A stretch of DNA of 64,000 nucleotides from an uncultured Eggerthella sp. GTDB taxonomy: Bacteria > Actinomycetota > Coriobacteriia > Coriobacteriales > Eggerthellaceae. The position numbers and the translations under genes are program-made. Below are positions 55,532-64,000 of this stretch, in pieces (within the stretch, counting starts at the first letter, position 1; every line of letters begins with the position of its first letter). The notes under the pieces are model-generated. The model saw only the letters and a list, made by a program, of their open reading frames with translations. It was not told the DNA's origin and searched no databases. The DNA lies in NCBI GenBank assembly GCA_900553605.1, contig USDX01000010.1:1-64000 (forward strand). Reading direction: 5' to 3'.

Positions 55532-56146
55532 ATGACCGCGCCTGAAAAAGACGAGGTACGCGAGGATCAGGAAGCAGCCGAGGCCAAGCCCGAGGCTGCT
55601 GCCCCCGAAGAGGTCGAAGCGGAGACCATCGAAGATGACGTTGAGGGCGAAGAGCCTGAGGAAGATCCGGTGGAAGCAGCTAAGGCCGAGGCGGATGCCT
55701 GGAGGGATAAATACTTCAGGCTCCACGCTGAGTGGGACACCTATCGCCGCCGTATGAACGAGCAGCGCGAAGAGGAAAAGCTTCGCGCCACCGAAAAGCT
55801 GGTTGAAAGCCTGATCCCTGTGATCGATGACTTCGAACGCAGCATCGCTTATGCGGAAGGCAATGGCGAAGAGGGTCTGCTCGGCGGCATCAAAGCCGTT
55901 CACAACAAGATCGGCGAGGTGCTGAAGAAGGAAGGCGTTGAGATCATCAACCCTGAAGGCGAAGCGTTTGACGCTCTTGAGGCTCAGGCGGTAGCCACGG
56001 TTGACGATCCTTCGGTTCCCGATGAAACGGTCGCCCAGGTTTACCAGAAGGGTTACCGCATGGGTAACAAGGTTATCCGTGCTGCAATGGTAACGGTTAC
56101 CGTGGGCGGTCCGAAGCGCGAGACCAAGTCAGAAGAAGACGAATAG
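55532..56146 (+). CDS. grpE: nucleotide exchange factor GrpE
   Basis: The 204-residue product has an acidic N-terminal region (~60 residues), a long coiled coil (EADAWRDKYFRLHAEWDTYRR) and the C-terminal beta domain (VYQKGYRMGNKVIRAAMV). It exchanges ADP on DnaK. It starts 2 bases after the dnaK stop. Confidence 0.96.
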   Translation: MTAPEKDEVREDQEAAEAKPEAAAPEEVEAETIEDDVEGEEPEEDPVEAAKAEADAWRDKYFRLHAEWDTYRRRMNEQREEEKLRATEKLVESLIPVIDDFERSIAYAEGNGEEGLLGGIKAVHNKIGEVLKKEGVEIINPEGEAFDALEAQAVATVDDPSVPDETVAQVYQKGYRMGNKVIRAAMVTVTVGGPKRETKSEEDE

Positions 56147-56152
56147 CAAACG

Positions 56153-56180
56153 CAAGGGCGGGCTCGCAAGTCCGCCCTTG
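56153..56180 (+). terminator. hairpin between grpE and dnaJ
   Basis: CAAGGGCGG pairs perfectly with CCGCCCTTG around a 10-nt loop; only TTGTTGT follows. It may lower expression of the downstream genes or mark mRNA processing. Confidence 0.55.
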
Positions 56181-56421
56181 TTGTAAGCAGTCTGAGGGAA
56201 TTGGGCAAGAATGTCCTGCCGGTCAAGGCGGGCATGCAAACGGATTTCTTTCAGGCTGATCAATAAGAAGATGAAACAGGGGTATTGAAGCAGGTTGTCG
56301 TTCCGCCACAGCGGCTGATCTTGAAAGGCTCTTGGCTTTTCGAGTGTGCCGGAGCGAATGAGTCGCTCAGCCGGAAAAGCAACCGCATCGCTATCCCGTC
56401 TAGATAGGAAAGGTGGGGCGA

Positions 56422-57372
56422 ATGGCAACTCCCGACTACTACAAAACGCTAGGCGTTCCACGTGACGCCGATGCCGATGCCATCAAGAAGGCATTTCGCA
56501 AACTGGCCCGCAAGCACCACCCTGATGCGGGCGGCGACGAGGCGAAGTTCAAGGAAATCAACGAGGCGTACGAGGTCCTTTCCGACGAAAAGAAACGCAA
56601 GCTTTACGATCAGTATGGCACCGCCAACGAAAACCAGATCCCTTATGGCGGAGCATGGCAAGGCCAGGGCGGCAACCCCTTTGCTGGCGCGGGCTTCGGT
56701 GGAGCATCTGGTTTCGGTAGCTGGGCGGATATCCTCGAGAGCATCCGCAACGGCGAAGGCGCTTTCGGCGGGAACTGGGATTTCGGCGGAGCGGGTGGCT
56801 ACGCTCAGCCTCAACCGCAGAAGGGCGCCGATAAAGAAGTGTCCATGACGGTAACCTTCGACGAAGCCTTCAACGGATGCGAAAAGCGCATCCGCATTGG
56901 GCGCTCGGGAACAGGTGAAAAGGAAACGCTCACTATAAAGATTCCCGCTGGTGCCATCGACGGTGGCCGCGTTCGCCTAAAGGGCAAAGGAGGCCAGGGA
57001 GTAAATGGCGGCCCCGCAGGTGACTTGCTGGTGAACATCAAGATTGGCGCTCATCCGCTCTATCGGCGCGATAAGGCGGACGTTTTGATGGACCTGCCGG
57101 TAACGTTTGCCGAAGCGGCCCTTGGTGCTCAAGTGGTGGTTCCCACTCCCGATGGCATGAAAGTGCGCTTGAAGGTACCTGCTGGGTGCCAAGACGGAAC
57201 GGTTCTTACGGTGCGCGGTAAAGGCGCCCCCAGGTTGGGTAAGGGCTCAACAGGCAACGGCGATTTGCGCGTGGCCATCAAAATAGCGGTTCCGAAGACG
57301 TTGAACGATGAACAGAAGAAGGCCCTGGAGGCATTCCAGGAAGCTACTAAGGAAGAGGTGAGGGCATGGTAA
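56422..57372 (+). CDS. dnaJ: DnaJ-family co-chaperone without zinc domain
   Basis: The 316-residue product has the J domain (residues ~4-68, with HPD in RKHHPDAGG), a Gly/Phe-rich stretch, and two C-terminal substrate domains. The CxxCxGxG zinc-finger domain is absent, so it is a class B (CbpA/DnaJ2-like) protein. It stimulates the DnaK ATPase. AGGTGGGG precedes the ATG, and it overlaps hspR by 7 bases. Confidence 0.93.
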   Translation: MATPDYYKTLGVPRDADADAIKKAFRKLARKHHPDAGGDEAKFKEINEAYEVLSDEKKRKLYDQYGTANENQIPYGGAWQGQGGNPFAGAGFGGASGFGSWADILESIRNGEGAFGGNWDFGGAGGYAQPQPQKGADKEVSMTVTFDEAFNGCEKRIRIGRSGTGEKETLTIKIPAGAIDGGRVRLKGKGGQGVNGGPAGDLLVNIKIGAHPLYRRDKADVLMDLPVTFAEAALGAQVVVPTPDGMKVRLKVPAGCQDGTVLTVRGKGAPRLGKGSTGNGDLRVAIKIAVPKTLNDEQKKALEAFQEATKEEVRAW

Positions 57373-57752
57373 TGGAAGACAAAGACAGACCGCTGTATAT
57401 GATCAGTGTTGCTGCCGAACTTGCTGGCGTTCACCCGCAAACTTTGCGCATCTATGAGCAAAAGGGTCTGGTTTCCCCTCAGCGCACACGGGGCAACACG
57501 CGTATGTACTCGCAGGCTGATATTGAGCGTCTGCAGTTGATCAATGAGCTTACCGACGAAGGTATCAACCTTGCGGGCGTTATTCGCATCCTCGACCTTA
57601 AGGGGCGTTTGGATGAGCGCGACGACGAGCTTGATGCTTTGCATCGCCGCGTACGCAAGCTTGCCGACCGTGTGCATGAGCTCGAAACCAGGGAAAGCGT
57701 CAATTCCTTGGTAACCGATACCAACGCAATCGTTTTGCGCAGGTTGATGTAA
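57366..57752 (+). CDS. hspR: heat-shock repressor HspR (MerR family)
   Basis: The 128-residue product has a MerR-type winged helix (VHPQTLRIYEQKGLVSPQRT, GNTRMYSQADIERL) and a C-terminal coiled coil. HspR represses the actinobacterial dnaK operon with DnaK as co-repressor. Its ATG overlaps the end of dnaJ behind GAGGTGA. Confidence 0.93.
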   Translation: MVMEDKDRPLYMISVAAELAGVHPQTLRIYEQKGLVSPQRTRGNTRMYSQADIERLQLINELTDEGINLAGVIRILDLKGRLDERDDELDALHRRVRKLADRVHELETRESVNSLVTDTNAIVLRRLM

Positions 57753-57798
57753 GACACCAACCATTTCTTTTACTGCAAGTAGAAGAAAGGAGACTTAT

Positions 57799-60546
57799 AT
57801 GTGGATTGAAAAATTAGCAGTGACTGCCCAAGAGGCGTTTAAATCTGCAATGGACATCGCATCTAAGCATGAAGCAGCCACCACGGAGCCGCTCCATTTG
57901 CTGGATGCCATCCTTTCTGCGGACGAGAATAACCTGAAAGCCATCATTACGCGCATCGGCGCTGATCCTGCTGTATTGAAGCAGCGTGTCGATGCGGAAG
58001 TAGAGCATCAGCCGAAGGTAAGCGGCCAAACCTTTATGGGCATGGTGGCTCCCTCAAGGGAATTCGATGCCCTGATGAACAATGCCGAGAAAATCGCTGG
58101 AAAGCTGGACGACAACTACATCACCACCGAGCATCTGCTCATTGCTCTTTCCGAGGACAAGGGGCAGGCGGGTCGCATCCTGAATGACGCCGGTGTTACA
58201 CGTGAAACAGTCGAGGCGGCTTATCAGGATCTTCGCGGCGATACCCGCGTAACTGACGCGGAGTCGAAAGCCGAGTTCGAGGTGCTGGAGCAGTATGGCC
58301 AGAACCTTACCCAGCAGGCGCGCGACGGCAAGCTCGACCCAGTAATCGGTCGTTCCGAGGAGATCCGTCGTACGGTTCAGGTTCTTTCTCGTCGTACGAA
58401 GAACAACCCTGTGCTTATTGGCGAGCCCGGCGTAGGCAAGACGGCAATTGTCGAAGGTTTGGCCCAGCGAATTGTTGCGGGCGACGTTCCTTCCAGCTTG
58501 AAAGATCGCGAGCTTATTGCGCTCGATCTTCCCGCCATGCTTGCCGGCGCTAAGTATCGTGGTGAATTCGAAGACCGCTTGAAGGCTGTACTGCGCGAAG
58601 TGAAGCAGTCCGACGGGCAGATCATTCTGTTTATCGACGAGCTGCACACCATCGTAGGTGCTGGCTCCACGGGCGACAGCTCCATGGATGCGGGCAATAT
58701 GCTGAAGCCCGCTTTGGCCCGTGGCGAGCTTCATGCTATCGGTGCCACCACGCTCGACGAATACCGCAAGTACATCGAAAAGGATGCTGCTCTTGAGCGT
58801 CGTTTCCAGCCGGTGCTGGTAGGCGAGCCTACGGTCGAAGACACCATCGCAATTCTGCGTGGCTTGAAGGAAAAGTACGAAATCCATCACGGCGTCCGCA
58901 TCAAGGACTCCGCCTTGGTTGCCGCAGCCGAGCTTTCCAACCGCTACATCACCGATCGTTTCCTGCCCGATAAGGCAATCGATCTGATGGACGAGGCTGC
59001 AAGCCGTTTGCGTATCGAAATCGACAGCATGCCCGAAGAGGTCGATCTGGCTGAGCGCAAGCTCACTCAGATGCAGATCGAGGAGCAGGCTCTGATGAAG
59101 GAAACGGATGAGCCAAGCCGCGAGCGCTTGGAAGCTCTCCGCAAAGAGATCTCTGCCGCTCGCGAAGCGCTGGATTCGCAGAAGGCGCTTTGGAAGAACG
59201 AAAAGGACGTCATCGTCAGCGTTCAGAATCTGAAGGCTGATATTGAGGCTGCCCAGATCGAAGAAGAGCAGGCTACCCGCGAAGGCGACCTGGCCCGTGC
59301 TTCCGAGCTGCGCTATGGCACTATTCCTGCGCTGCAGCAGAAACTCACTCAGGCTGAAGAGGTTCTGGAAAATCGTCAGCAGGACGGCGCGATCCTCAAG
59401 GAAGAGGTTGGCGAAGATGAAATCGCCGAGGTTGTTTCCACCTGGACGGGCATTCCTGTTACCAAAATGATGCAGGGCGAAATGGCCAAGTTGGTTGACC
59501 TGGAAGACAAGCTTCGCGAACGTGTGGTTGGCCAGGACAAAGCTGTGGCTGCTGTGGCCGGTGCGATTCGCCGCAACCGTGCAGGTCTTTCCGACCCGAA
59601 CCGTCCCATTGGCAGCTTCCTGTTCTTGGGTCCCACCGGTGTTGGTAAAACGGAATTGGCCAAGGCTCTTGCCGAATACCTGTTCGACACCGAGCGCGCT
59701 ATGGTCCGTATCGACATGTCCGAGTACATGGAAAAGCACTCGGTTGCTCGTTTGGTCGGAGCGCCTCCGGGATACGTGGGCTACGACGAGGGTGGTCAGC
59801 TTACCGAGGCGGTACGCCGTAAGCCGTACAGCGTGATTTTGCTGGACGAGGTTGAAAAGGCTCATCCCGATGTGTTCAATATCCTGCTTCAGGTTTTGGA
59901 CGATGGCCGACTTACCGATGGCCAGGGTCGCGTGGTGAGCTTCAAGAACGCCATTATCATCATGACGTCCAACATCGGTTCGCAGTCGATTCGCGAATTC
60001 GCTGGAGAAGAGCAGAATCAGGGTTCGGGCAATTCCATGGGCAAGGTCATGGAAGACCTCATGACTGCAGATGTTGAGGTTGCGGCAAAGCGCCTGGCTG
60101 AGTTGAACAACAAGATCAACGATGCTCTGCGCAATACCTTCCGCCCCGAGTTCCTGAACCGCATCGACGAGGTAATTACCTTCAACCCGCTTTCCATTGC
60201 CGCAATGGAGCCCATCGTTGGTTTGCAGTTGGCTGATGTTCGCGAGCGTCTTGCCGATCGTCGTATCAACCTGGTGGTTACTCCTGCCGCTATGGAGCAT
60301 CTTGCGATTGACGGCTACGATCCCGTCTACGGAGCACGTCCGCTGCGTCGCTTGATTCAGCGTGAGGTAACCGACCGCGTTGCCACCGAAATCATCAACG
60401 GTACCGTCCATGATGGTGCAACGGTGACGGTTGATATCGATGACGAAGGCCAGTATTGCTCTACGGTTGAAAATCGTCACGAACTGAACGCCGGTGACGA
60501 CGACATCGTTGCCCAGGCCGAGCGATTCTTGAATGGCCAAGAATAG
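57799..60546 (+). CDS. clpB: ATP-dependent disaggregase ClpB
   Basis: The 915-residue product has the N domain, NBD1 (GEPGVGKTAI, Walker A at ~213), a middle coiled coil (~410-530) and NBD2 (GPTGVGKTEL; EVEKAHPDVFN). It dissolves protein aggregates with DnaK/DnaJ/GrpE. It is a little longer than the typical ~860. It follows hspR closely and is probably co-regulated with it. A near-perfect parS lies inside. Confidence 0.96.
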   Translation: MWIEKLAVTAQEAFKSAMDIASKHEAATTEPLHLLDAILSADENNLKAIITRIGADPAVLKQRVDAEVEHQPKVSGQTFMGMVAPSREFDALMNNAEKIAGKLDDNYITTEHLLIALSEDKGQAGRILNDAGVTRETVEAAYQDLRGDTRVTDAESKAEFEVLEQYGQNLTQQARDGKLDPVIGRSEEIRRTVQVLSRRTKNNPVLIGEPGVGKTAIVEGLAQRIVAGDVPSSLKDRELIALDLPAMLAGAKYRGEFEDRLKAVLREVKQSDGQIILFIDELHTIVGAGSTGDSSMDAGNMLKPALARGELHAIGATTLDEYRKYIEKDAALERRFQPVLVGEPTVEDTIAILRGLKEKYEIHHGVRIKDSALVAAAELSNRYITDRFLPDKAIDLMDEAASRLRIEIDSMPEEVDLAERKLTQMQIEEQALMKETDEPSRERLEALRKEISAAREALDSQKALWKNEKDVIVSVQNLKADIEAAQIEEEQATREGDLARASELRYGTIPALQQKLTQAEEVLENRQQDGAILKEEVGEDEIAEVVSTWTGIPVTKMMQGEMAKLVDLEDKLRERVVGQDKAVAAVAGAIRRNRAGLSDPNRPIGSFLFLGPTGVGKTELAKALAEYLFDTERAMVRIDMSEYMEKHSVARLVGAPPGYVGYDEGGQLTEAVRRKPYSVILLDEVEKAHPDVFNILLQVLDDGRLTDGQGRVVSFKNAIIIMTSNIGSQSIREFAGEEQNQGSGNSMGKVMEDLMTADVEVAAKRLAELNNKINDALRNTFRPEFLNRIDEVITFNPLSIAAMEPIVGLQLADVRERLADRRINLVVTPAAMEHLAIDGYDPVYGARPLRRLIQREVTDRVATEIINGTVHDGATVTVDIDDEGQYCSTVENRHELNAGDDDIVAQAERFLNGQE
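58194..58209. promoter_or_regulatory. parS: parS-like site (15/16) inside clpB
   Basis: TGTTACACGTGAAACA has one mismatch, inside the left half. It reads V-T-R-E-T in frame and lies ~23 kb beyond the main cluster, so its use is uncertain. Confidence 0.6.
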
Positions 60547-60565
60547 GGCAGAGCCTAGTTGCCTC

Positions 60566-60607
60566 AAGGGCGCCTTCCCCTCCAGGGGGAGGCGCCCTTT
60601 CTTTTTG
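60566..60607 (+). terminator. terminator of the chaperone operon
   Basis: AAGGGCGCCTtCCCC pairs with GGGGgAGGCGCCCTT, then TTCTTTTTG. It lies 20 bases after clpB. Confidence 0.9.
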
Positions 60608-60651
60608 TCTTTGATGTAGTTGCGAGCCCGTTTACTGCCCCGCTCGTCAAG

Positions 60652-60679
60652 GATGAACGGCGTATGAATGCCGTTCATC
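60652..60679. repeat. 10-bp perfect hairpin in the clpB-AGCS spacer
   Basis: GATGAACGGC pairs perfectly with GCCGTTCATC around an 8-nt loop. No T-run follows; the role is unknown. The rest of the 330-base spacer shows nothing else. Confidence 0.5.
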
Positions 60680-60935
60680 ATCCGCGGGCGGCGATTTTGC
60701 CCAGTTTTTCCCGTTGTGTAACAAAGAAGTAACGCTGGATTGCGACTATTCAAAAATCGTTTCCCCCTGACGTGGAAATGAGCCGCTCTGCGATGGCGTA
60801 TGTTGCAGGCTTTCATTTCCCCCTTGAAGCAGCGGCTTCGTTATCTCGCGCAGATAGCGAAGCCGCCACTTCGCAAGCTGGCTGAGCCAACGGAGCACTT
60901 CCTTTCCATGTCAAACGAGCAGAAAGGAAGTAGCC

Positions 60936-62438
60936 ATGGAAGCATTCATTGAATCTTTCTCGGCTGGCGTCGATGCCGTCGATAGCTTTGTCTGGGGCTG
61001 GGCCCTTATTTGGTTGTTGCTGGGCACCCATCTCTTCATGACCATCAGGACCGGCTTCATCCAGAGGAAGATCCCCACGGCGATTAAGCTCTCGGTTTCT
61101 AAAAACGACCCCTATGCCGAGGGCGACATCTCGCAGTTTGGCGCCCTTACCACAGCGCTTGCTGCAACTATCGGTACGGGCAACATCGTCGGTGTTGCTA
61201 CGGGCCTTCTGTGCGGCGGTCCGGGTGCAATTTTTTGGATGTGGCTTACCGGTGTTTTTGGTATCGCAACCAAGTATTCCGAGACCTATATATCCATGAA
61301 ATACCGCGTGAAGGACGCCAATGGCCGAATGCTCGGTGGCGCTATGTATGCGTTGGAGCGCGGTTTCAAGCACAAGGGATTGGGCAAGCTCCTCGCTGTG
61401 CTGTTTGCTCTGTTTACCGCCATCGCTTCCTTCGGCATTGGCGCTTCGGTTCAGTCGAACTCCCTGGCAGGTGCCCTTACCTCTTCAAGCTTGATTCCTG
61501 GTGCTTCCGAAATCCCCACGTGGCTTATTGGCATTGTGGTTACCGCCTTGGTTGCCATCGTTATCATCGGCGGCTTGAAGAAGGTTTCCAAGGTGTGCGA
61601 GAAGCTGGTTCCCATCATGGCTATCTTCTACGTTGCCTGCTGCCTTGTGATCATTGGCATCAACGGTGCCTATTTGTGGGACGCCATTGTAACCATCATT
61701 ACCTGCGCGTTTACCGGTCAGGCTGCTTTTGGTGGTGCGGTTGGATCGGGCATCATGCTGGCGCTTCAGTACGGCTTTAAGCGAGGCCTGTTCTCCAATG
61801 AATCTGGCCTGGGTTCTGCTCCCCTGGTTGCTGCTTCTGCAATCTCCAAGAATCCCGCTCGCCAGGCGCTGGTTTCCATGTCCGGTACGTTCTGGGACAC
61901 GGTGGTTATCTGCCTGATTACTGGCTTGATGCTGGTAACCTCGCTGCTTGCTAACCCCGACCTTGCTGCTATTTACAACAACACCATGCTGGCAAGCAAT
62001 GATCTTTCCATCGACGCTGCTGTTGGAATCTTCTCTGGTGGCGCCGCTTTGGCGACGGCTTGCTTCGAGAGCATTCCTGTGCTGGGCCCCTTGGTACTGG
62101 TAGTTGGCCTATTGTGCTTCACCTATTCCACCATGCTCGGTTGGTCTCAGTACGGCGATCGCGCTATTACGTACCTGTTTGGCACCAAGGGCATCCGTCC
62201 TTATCAGGTGGTGTTCCTGCTCTTTGTATTCTGGGGTTGCATCGGCGGCGGCGACTTGGTGTGGAACCTCTCCGATATCTCCAACGCTCTTATGGCTGTT
62301 CCGAACTGCATAGCGGTCTTGGTTCTTTCCGGCGTGATTGCCAAGGGAGCCAAGTACTGGATCTATGAGGGTCGTTTGGAAGAGGAGGACACCACGCCAA
62401 TTCCCACGGTTGGCACGGTCGATCACCCCAACGTTTAA
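60936..62438 (+). CDS. AGCS-family sodium/amino-acid symporter
   Basis: The 500-residue membrane protein has about ten hydrophobic helices and the family signatures GTGNIVGVATGLLCGGPGA and GLFSNESGLGSAPL. These transporters import alanine or glycine with sodium. AAAGGAAG precedes the ATG. Its neighbours include a D-amino-acid aminotransferase, which fits alanine use. Confidence 0.93.
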   Translation: MEAFIESFSAGVDAVDSFVWGWALIWLLLGTHLFMTIRTGFIQRKIPTAIKLSVSKNDPYAEGDISQFGALTTALAATIGTGNIVGVATGLLCGGPGAIFWMWLTGVFGIATKYSETYISMKYRVKDANGRMLGGAMYALERGFKHKGLGKLLAVLFALFTAIASFGIGASVQSNSLAGALTSSSLIPGASEIPTWLIGIVVTALVAIVIIGGLKKVSKVCEKLVPIMAIFYVACCLVIIGINGAYLWDAIVTIITCAFTGQAAFGGAVGSGIMLALQYGFKRGLFSNESGLGSAPLVAASAISKNPARQALVSMSGTFWDTVVICLITGLMLVTSLLANPDLAAIYNNTMLASNDLSIDAAVGIFSGGAALATACFESIPVLGPLVLVVGLLCFTYSTMLGWSQYGDRAITYLFGTKGIRPYQVVFLLFVFWGCIGGGDLVWNLSDISNALMAVPNCIAVLVLSGVIAKGAKYWIYEGRLEEEDTTPIPTVGTVDHPNV

Positions 62439-62771
62439 CGAAGACTCGCCCTTGTCTCAATGCTCGCTGCGGAAAAGCGGGGCATGGCAAGGAACATTGC
62501 TTTGCTGCAAGGGATGTTGCCGGGTACTGTCGGCAAGTGACGCCACCGACTCGTACCAGGCACTTGGCAGCGGCGACATTGCCGGGCGTTATCGGCAAGC
62601 GAACGTTCCCCTAACCACGGTCCCGGAATGGGAACATTCCGGGACCGCTTTCGCTAGCGGGACGATGACGCGGGGCTAGCGCGAATCGCCGATCCTCGTT
62701 GTGCCCTGTAAACATACGGCTGGAAACTCCCACAAGTGGTAGGGTGTGAAAGCATGACGCGAACGCTTTTC
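62439..62771. other. spacer with repeats and a hairpin
   Basis: TTGCCGGG...CGGCAAG blocks start at 62517 and 62579 (62 bases apart). GGTCCCGGAATG and its perfect complement form a hairpin at 62619-62646. No gene is seen. Confidence 0.55.
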
Positions 62772-62800
62772 TTGACAAAGCGTGAGCTTGGTCTTGTGAT
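62772..62800 (+). promoter_or_regulatory. promoter of the D-aminotransferase gene
   Basis: TTGACA (62772-62777) and TGTGAT (62795-62800) are separated by 17 bases, 30 bases before the GTG start. Confidence 0.65.
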
Positions 62801-62830
62801 CGCCTACTAATTAATGAAGGAGTTTCCAAC

Positions 62831-63676
62831 GTGGAAAACTTGGGCTACTACAACGGGAAATTCGGCCCCTTGAATGAAATGAGCATCCCAATGAACGATC
62901 GTGTTCATTGGTTTGGCGATGGCGTGTACGACGCTGGTCCAGCGCGCAACTATAAGATATTTGCGATCGACGAGCATATTGATCGTTTCTTCAACAGCGC
63001 TGAGCTTCTTGAAATTGAAATGCCCTGCACCAAACAGGAATTGAAAGATCTTCTGAACAAATTGGTAAAAGAGGTAGATACGGGTAGCCAGTTCGTCTAT
63101 TACCAAGTAACGCGCGGCACGGGCATCCGCGACCATGCGTTCACAGAGGGCCCCGGCAACTTGTGGGTGATGTTGAAGCCGGCCACCATCTCCGATGGCA
63201 TTGAGCCTATTAAGCTGATCACTGAGCCCGATACGCGCTTCTTCCATTGCAATATCAAAACGCTCAACCTTATTCCTTCGGTTATGGCATCGGAGAAGGC
63301 CAAGCGTGCCGGCTGCCAGGAGACGGTGTTCTATCGCGAAGGTGGCCGCGTTACCGAATGTGCGCACAGCAATGTGCACATCGTCAAGGATGGCGCGCTG
63401 TATACAGCGCCGCTCGACAACCTCATTTTGCCGGGCATTGCGCGCAAGCACCTCATTCAGGCGTGTGACCGACTGGGCATTGCCGTGCATGAGGAGCCGT
63501 ATTACTTGGAGGATCTGTTTGCCGCCGAAGAGGTATTGGTCACCAGCTCCAGCAATCTGTGCTTGCATGCTCACGAGATTGACGGCAAGCCCGTCGGGGG
63601 AAAGCAGCCTGAACTGATAGAGGCGCTGCGCAAGGAAGTAATTAGCGAATTCCTTAGCGCAACTGAAGCCGATTAA
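62831..63676 (+). CDS. dat: D-amino-acid aminotransferase (class IV)
   Basis: The 281-residue product is a fold-type IV PLP enzyme. NIKTLNLIPSVMASEKA holds the PLP Lys and FYREGGRVTECAHSNV the cofactor-binding end, as in D-Ala aminotransferases. It makes D-alanine or D-glutamate from keto acids, feeding cell-wall synthesis alongside Ddl. The GTG start has AAGGAG upstream. Confidence 0.9.
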   Translation: MENLGYYNGKFGPLNEMSIPMNDRVHWFGDGVYDAGPARNYKIFAIDEHIDRFFNSAELLEIEMPCTKQELKDLLNKLVKEVDTGSQFVYYQVTRGTGIRDHAFTEGPGNLWVMLKPATISDGIEPIKLITEPDTRFFHCNIKTLNLIPSVMASEKAKRAGCQETVFYREGGRVTECAHSNVHIVKDGALYTAPLDNLILPGIARKHLIQACDRLGIAVHEEPYYLEDLFAAEEVLVTSSSNLCLHAHEIDGKPVGGKQPELIEALRKEVISEFLSATEAD

Positions 63677-63867
63677 GCGCTATTTACTGCGTTCCGAGCT
63701 CGTTGCGAATGCGATCACGGGGCGTTCTGCATGCGTTCGCCATTGACCGCGCCTGGATGCCTTTCGTCAGGGATGTGCGTTGCCTCCCTTTCGTGGAAGC
63801 GCGATGAGCGCTAGTGTCAACGCGGTAAACCAGTATTATCCAACGTCCACAGGAGCGAAAAGTTAGC

Positions 63868-64000
63868 ATGACTGAGTACAACGAACTCACTCCCGAATTG
63901 ATCAGCCAGCTCCAGGCTATCGTCGGCGAGGAAGATTGCCACGTTGGCGAAAACATCAGCGAGGATTACTCTCACGACGAAATGCCCATCTACGGCACTA
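63868..64000 (+). CDS. FAD-binding oxidase (GlcD-like), 5' part only
   Basis: The window ends 44 codons into the gene. The sequence MTEYNELTPELISQLQAIVG followed by ISEDYSHDEMP is typical of the N-terminus of FAD-linked lactate/glycolate oxidases. AGGAG lies somewhat far from the ATG. Confidence 0.75.
   Translation, partial: MTEYNELTPELISQLQAIVGEEDCHVGENISEDYSHDEMPIYGT

Overview
The window is the replication-origin neighbourhood of a bacterial chromosome. The core is the order gyrA, gyrB, dciA, recF, dnaN, dnaA (all minus strand) facing rpmH, rnpA, yidD, yidC, jag, rsmG, parA, parB (all plus strand). The base composition (moderately high G+C), a dnaK-grpE-dnaJ-hspR-clpB heat-shock locus with a MerR-type HspR, and a Ski2-like helicase with a DUF3516-type tail all point to Actinomycetota. 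The gene set, including a 2[4Fe-4S] ferredoxin, NikR/HypE and lactate dehydrogenase, suggests an anaerobic member of Coriobacteriia. The genus cannot be fixed from the sequence alone.

Layout. 1-5.2 kb: tRNA-Ser, an ABC ATPase, a PrsA-like foldase lipoprotein, typA, then a tRNA-Ile/tRNA-Ala pair. 5.4-16.3 kb: the gyrA-to-dnaA block plus an unusual Bergerat-fold ATPase with a winged-helix tail placed just upstream of dnaA. Two DnaA-box clusters flank dnaA and this gene (13.0-13.3 kb and 16.4-16.87 kb), which looks like a bipartite oriC; transcription diverges from the second. 16.9-23.3 kb: a PEBP-like gene, then the rpmH-rsmG membrane-insertion/RNA operon and parA-parB. 23.4-35 kb: rlmN, ddl, an exonuclease-DinG helicase with an overlapping membrane-protein gene, and a very large membrane protein that looks like a degenerate M28 peptidase split by a giant disordered insert. 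35-40.8 kb: a YdjC deacetylase, a GT39-like glycosyltransferase, ldh, then a decay zone (an ammonium-transporter/FAD-oxidase chimera and a frameshifted PuuD-like amidotransferase). 40.8-53.6 kb: genes separated by long G+C-rich spacers rich in repeats (tRNA-Gly, HAD phosphatase, Ski2-like helicase, galE, nikR, hypE, ferredoxin, a small zinc ribbon). 53.6-64 kb: the DnaK/ClpB chaperone operon, an AGCS symporter, a D-amino-acid aminotransferase, and the start of a GlcD-like FAD oxidase.

How it works together. ParB-binding parS sites are unusually dense: five perfect TGTTTCACGTGAAACA sites, four with one mismatch and one degenerate copy, several inside genes. With parA/parB and oriC this forms the chromosome-segregation centre. 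Genes run away from the 16.4-16.87 kb region on both sides up to about 35 kb, as expected for leading-strand coding. Ddl and the D-amino-acid aminotransferase would both serve D-alanine supply and use for peptidoglycan. NikR, its small upstream neighbour and HypE suggest nickel control and hydrogenase maturation, though no hydrogenase lies in the window.

Less ordinary items are the origin-adjacent ATPase, the split pseudo-peptidase, two copies of a ~185 bp inverted-repeat element, a 133 bp inverted-repeat element overlapping the parB stop codon, intergenic repeats spaced at 41 or 60-62 bp, and a folded region after the ferredoxin gene.
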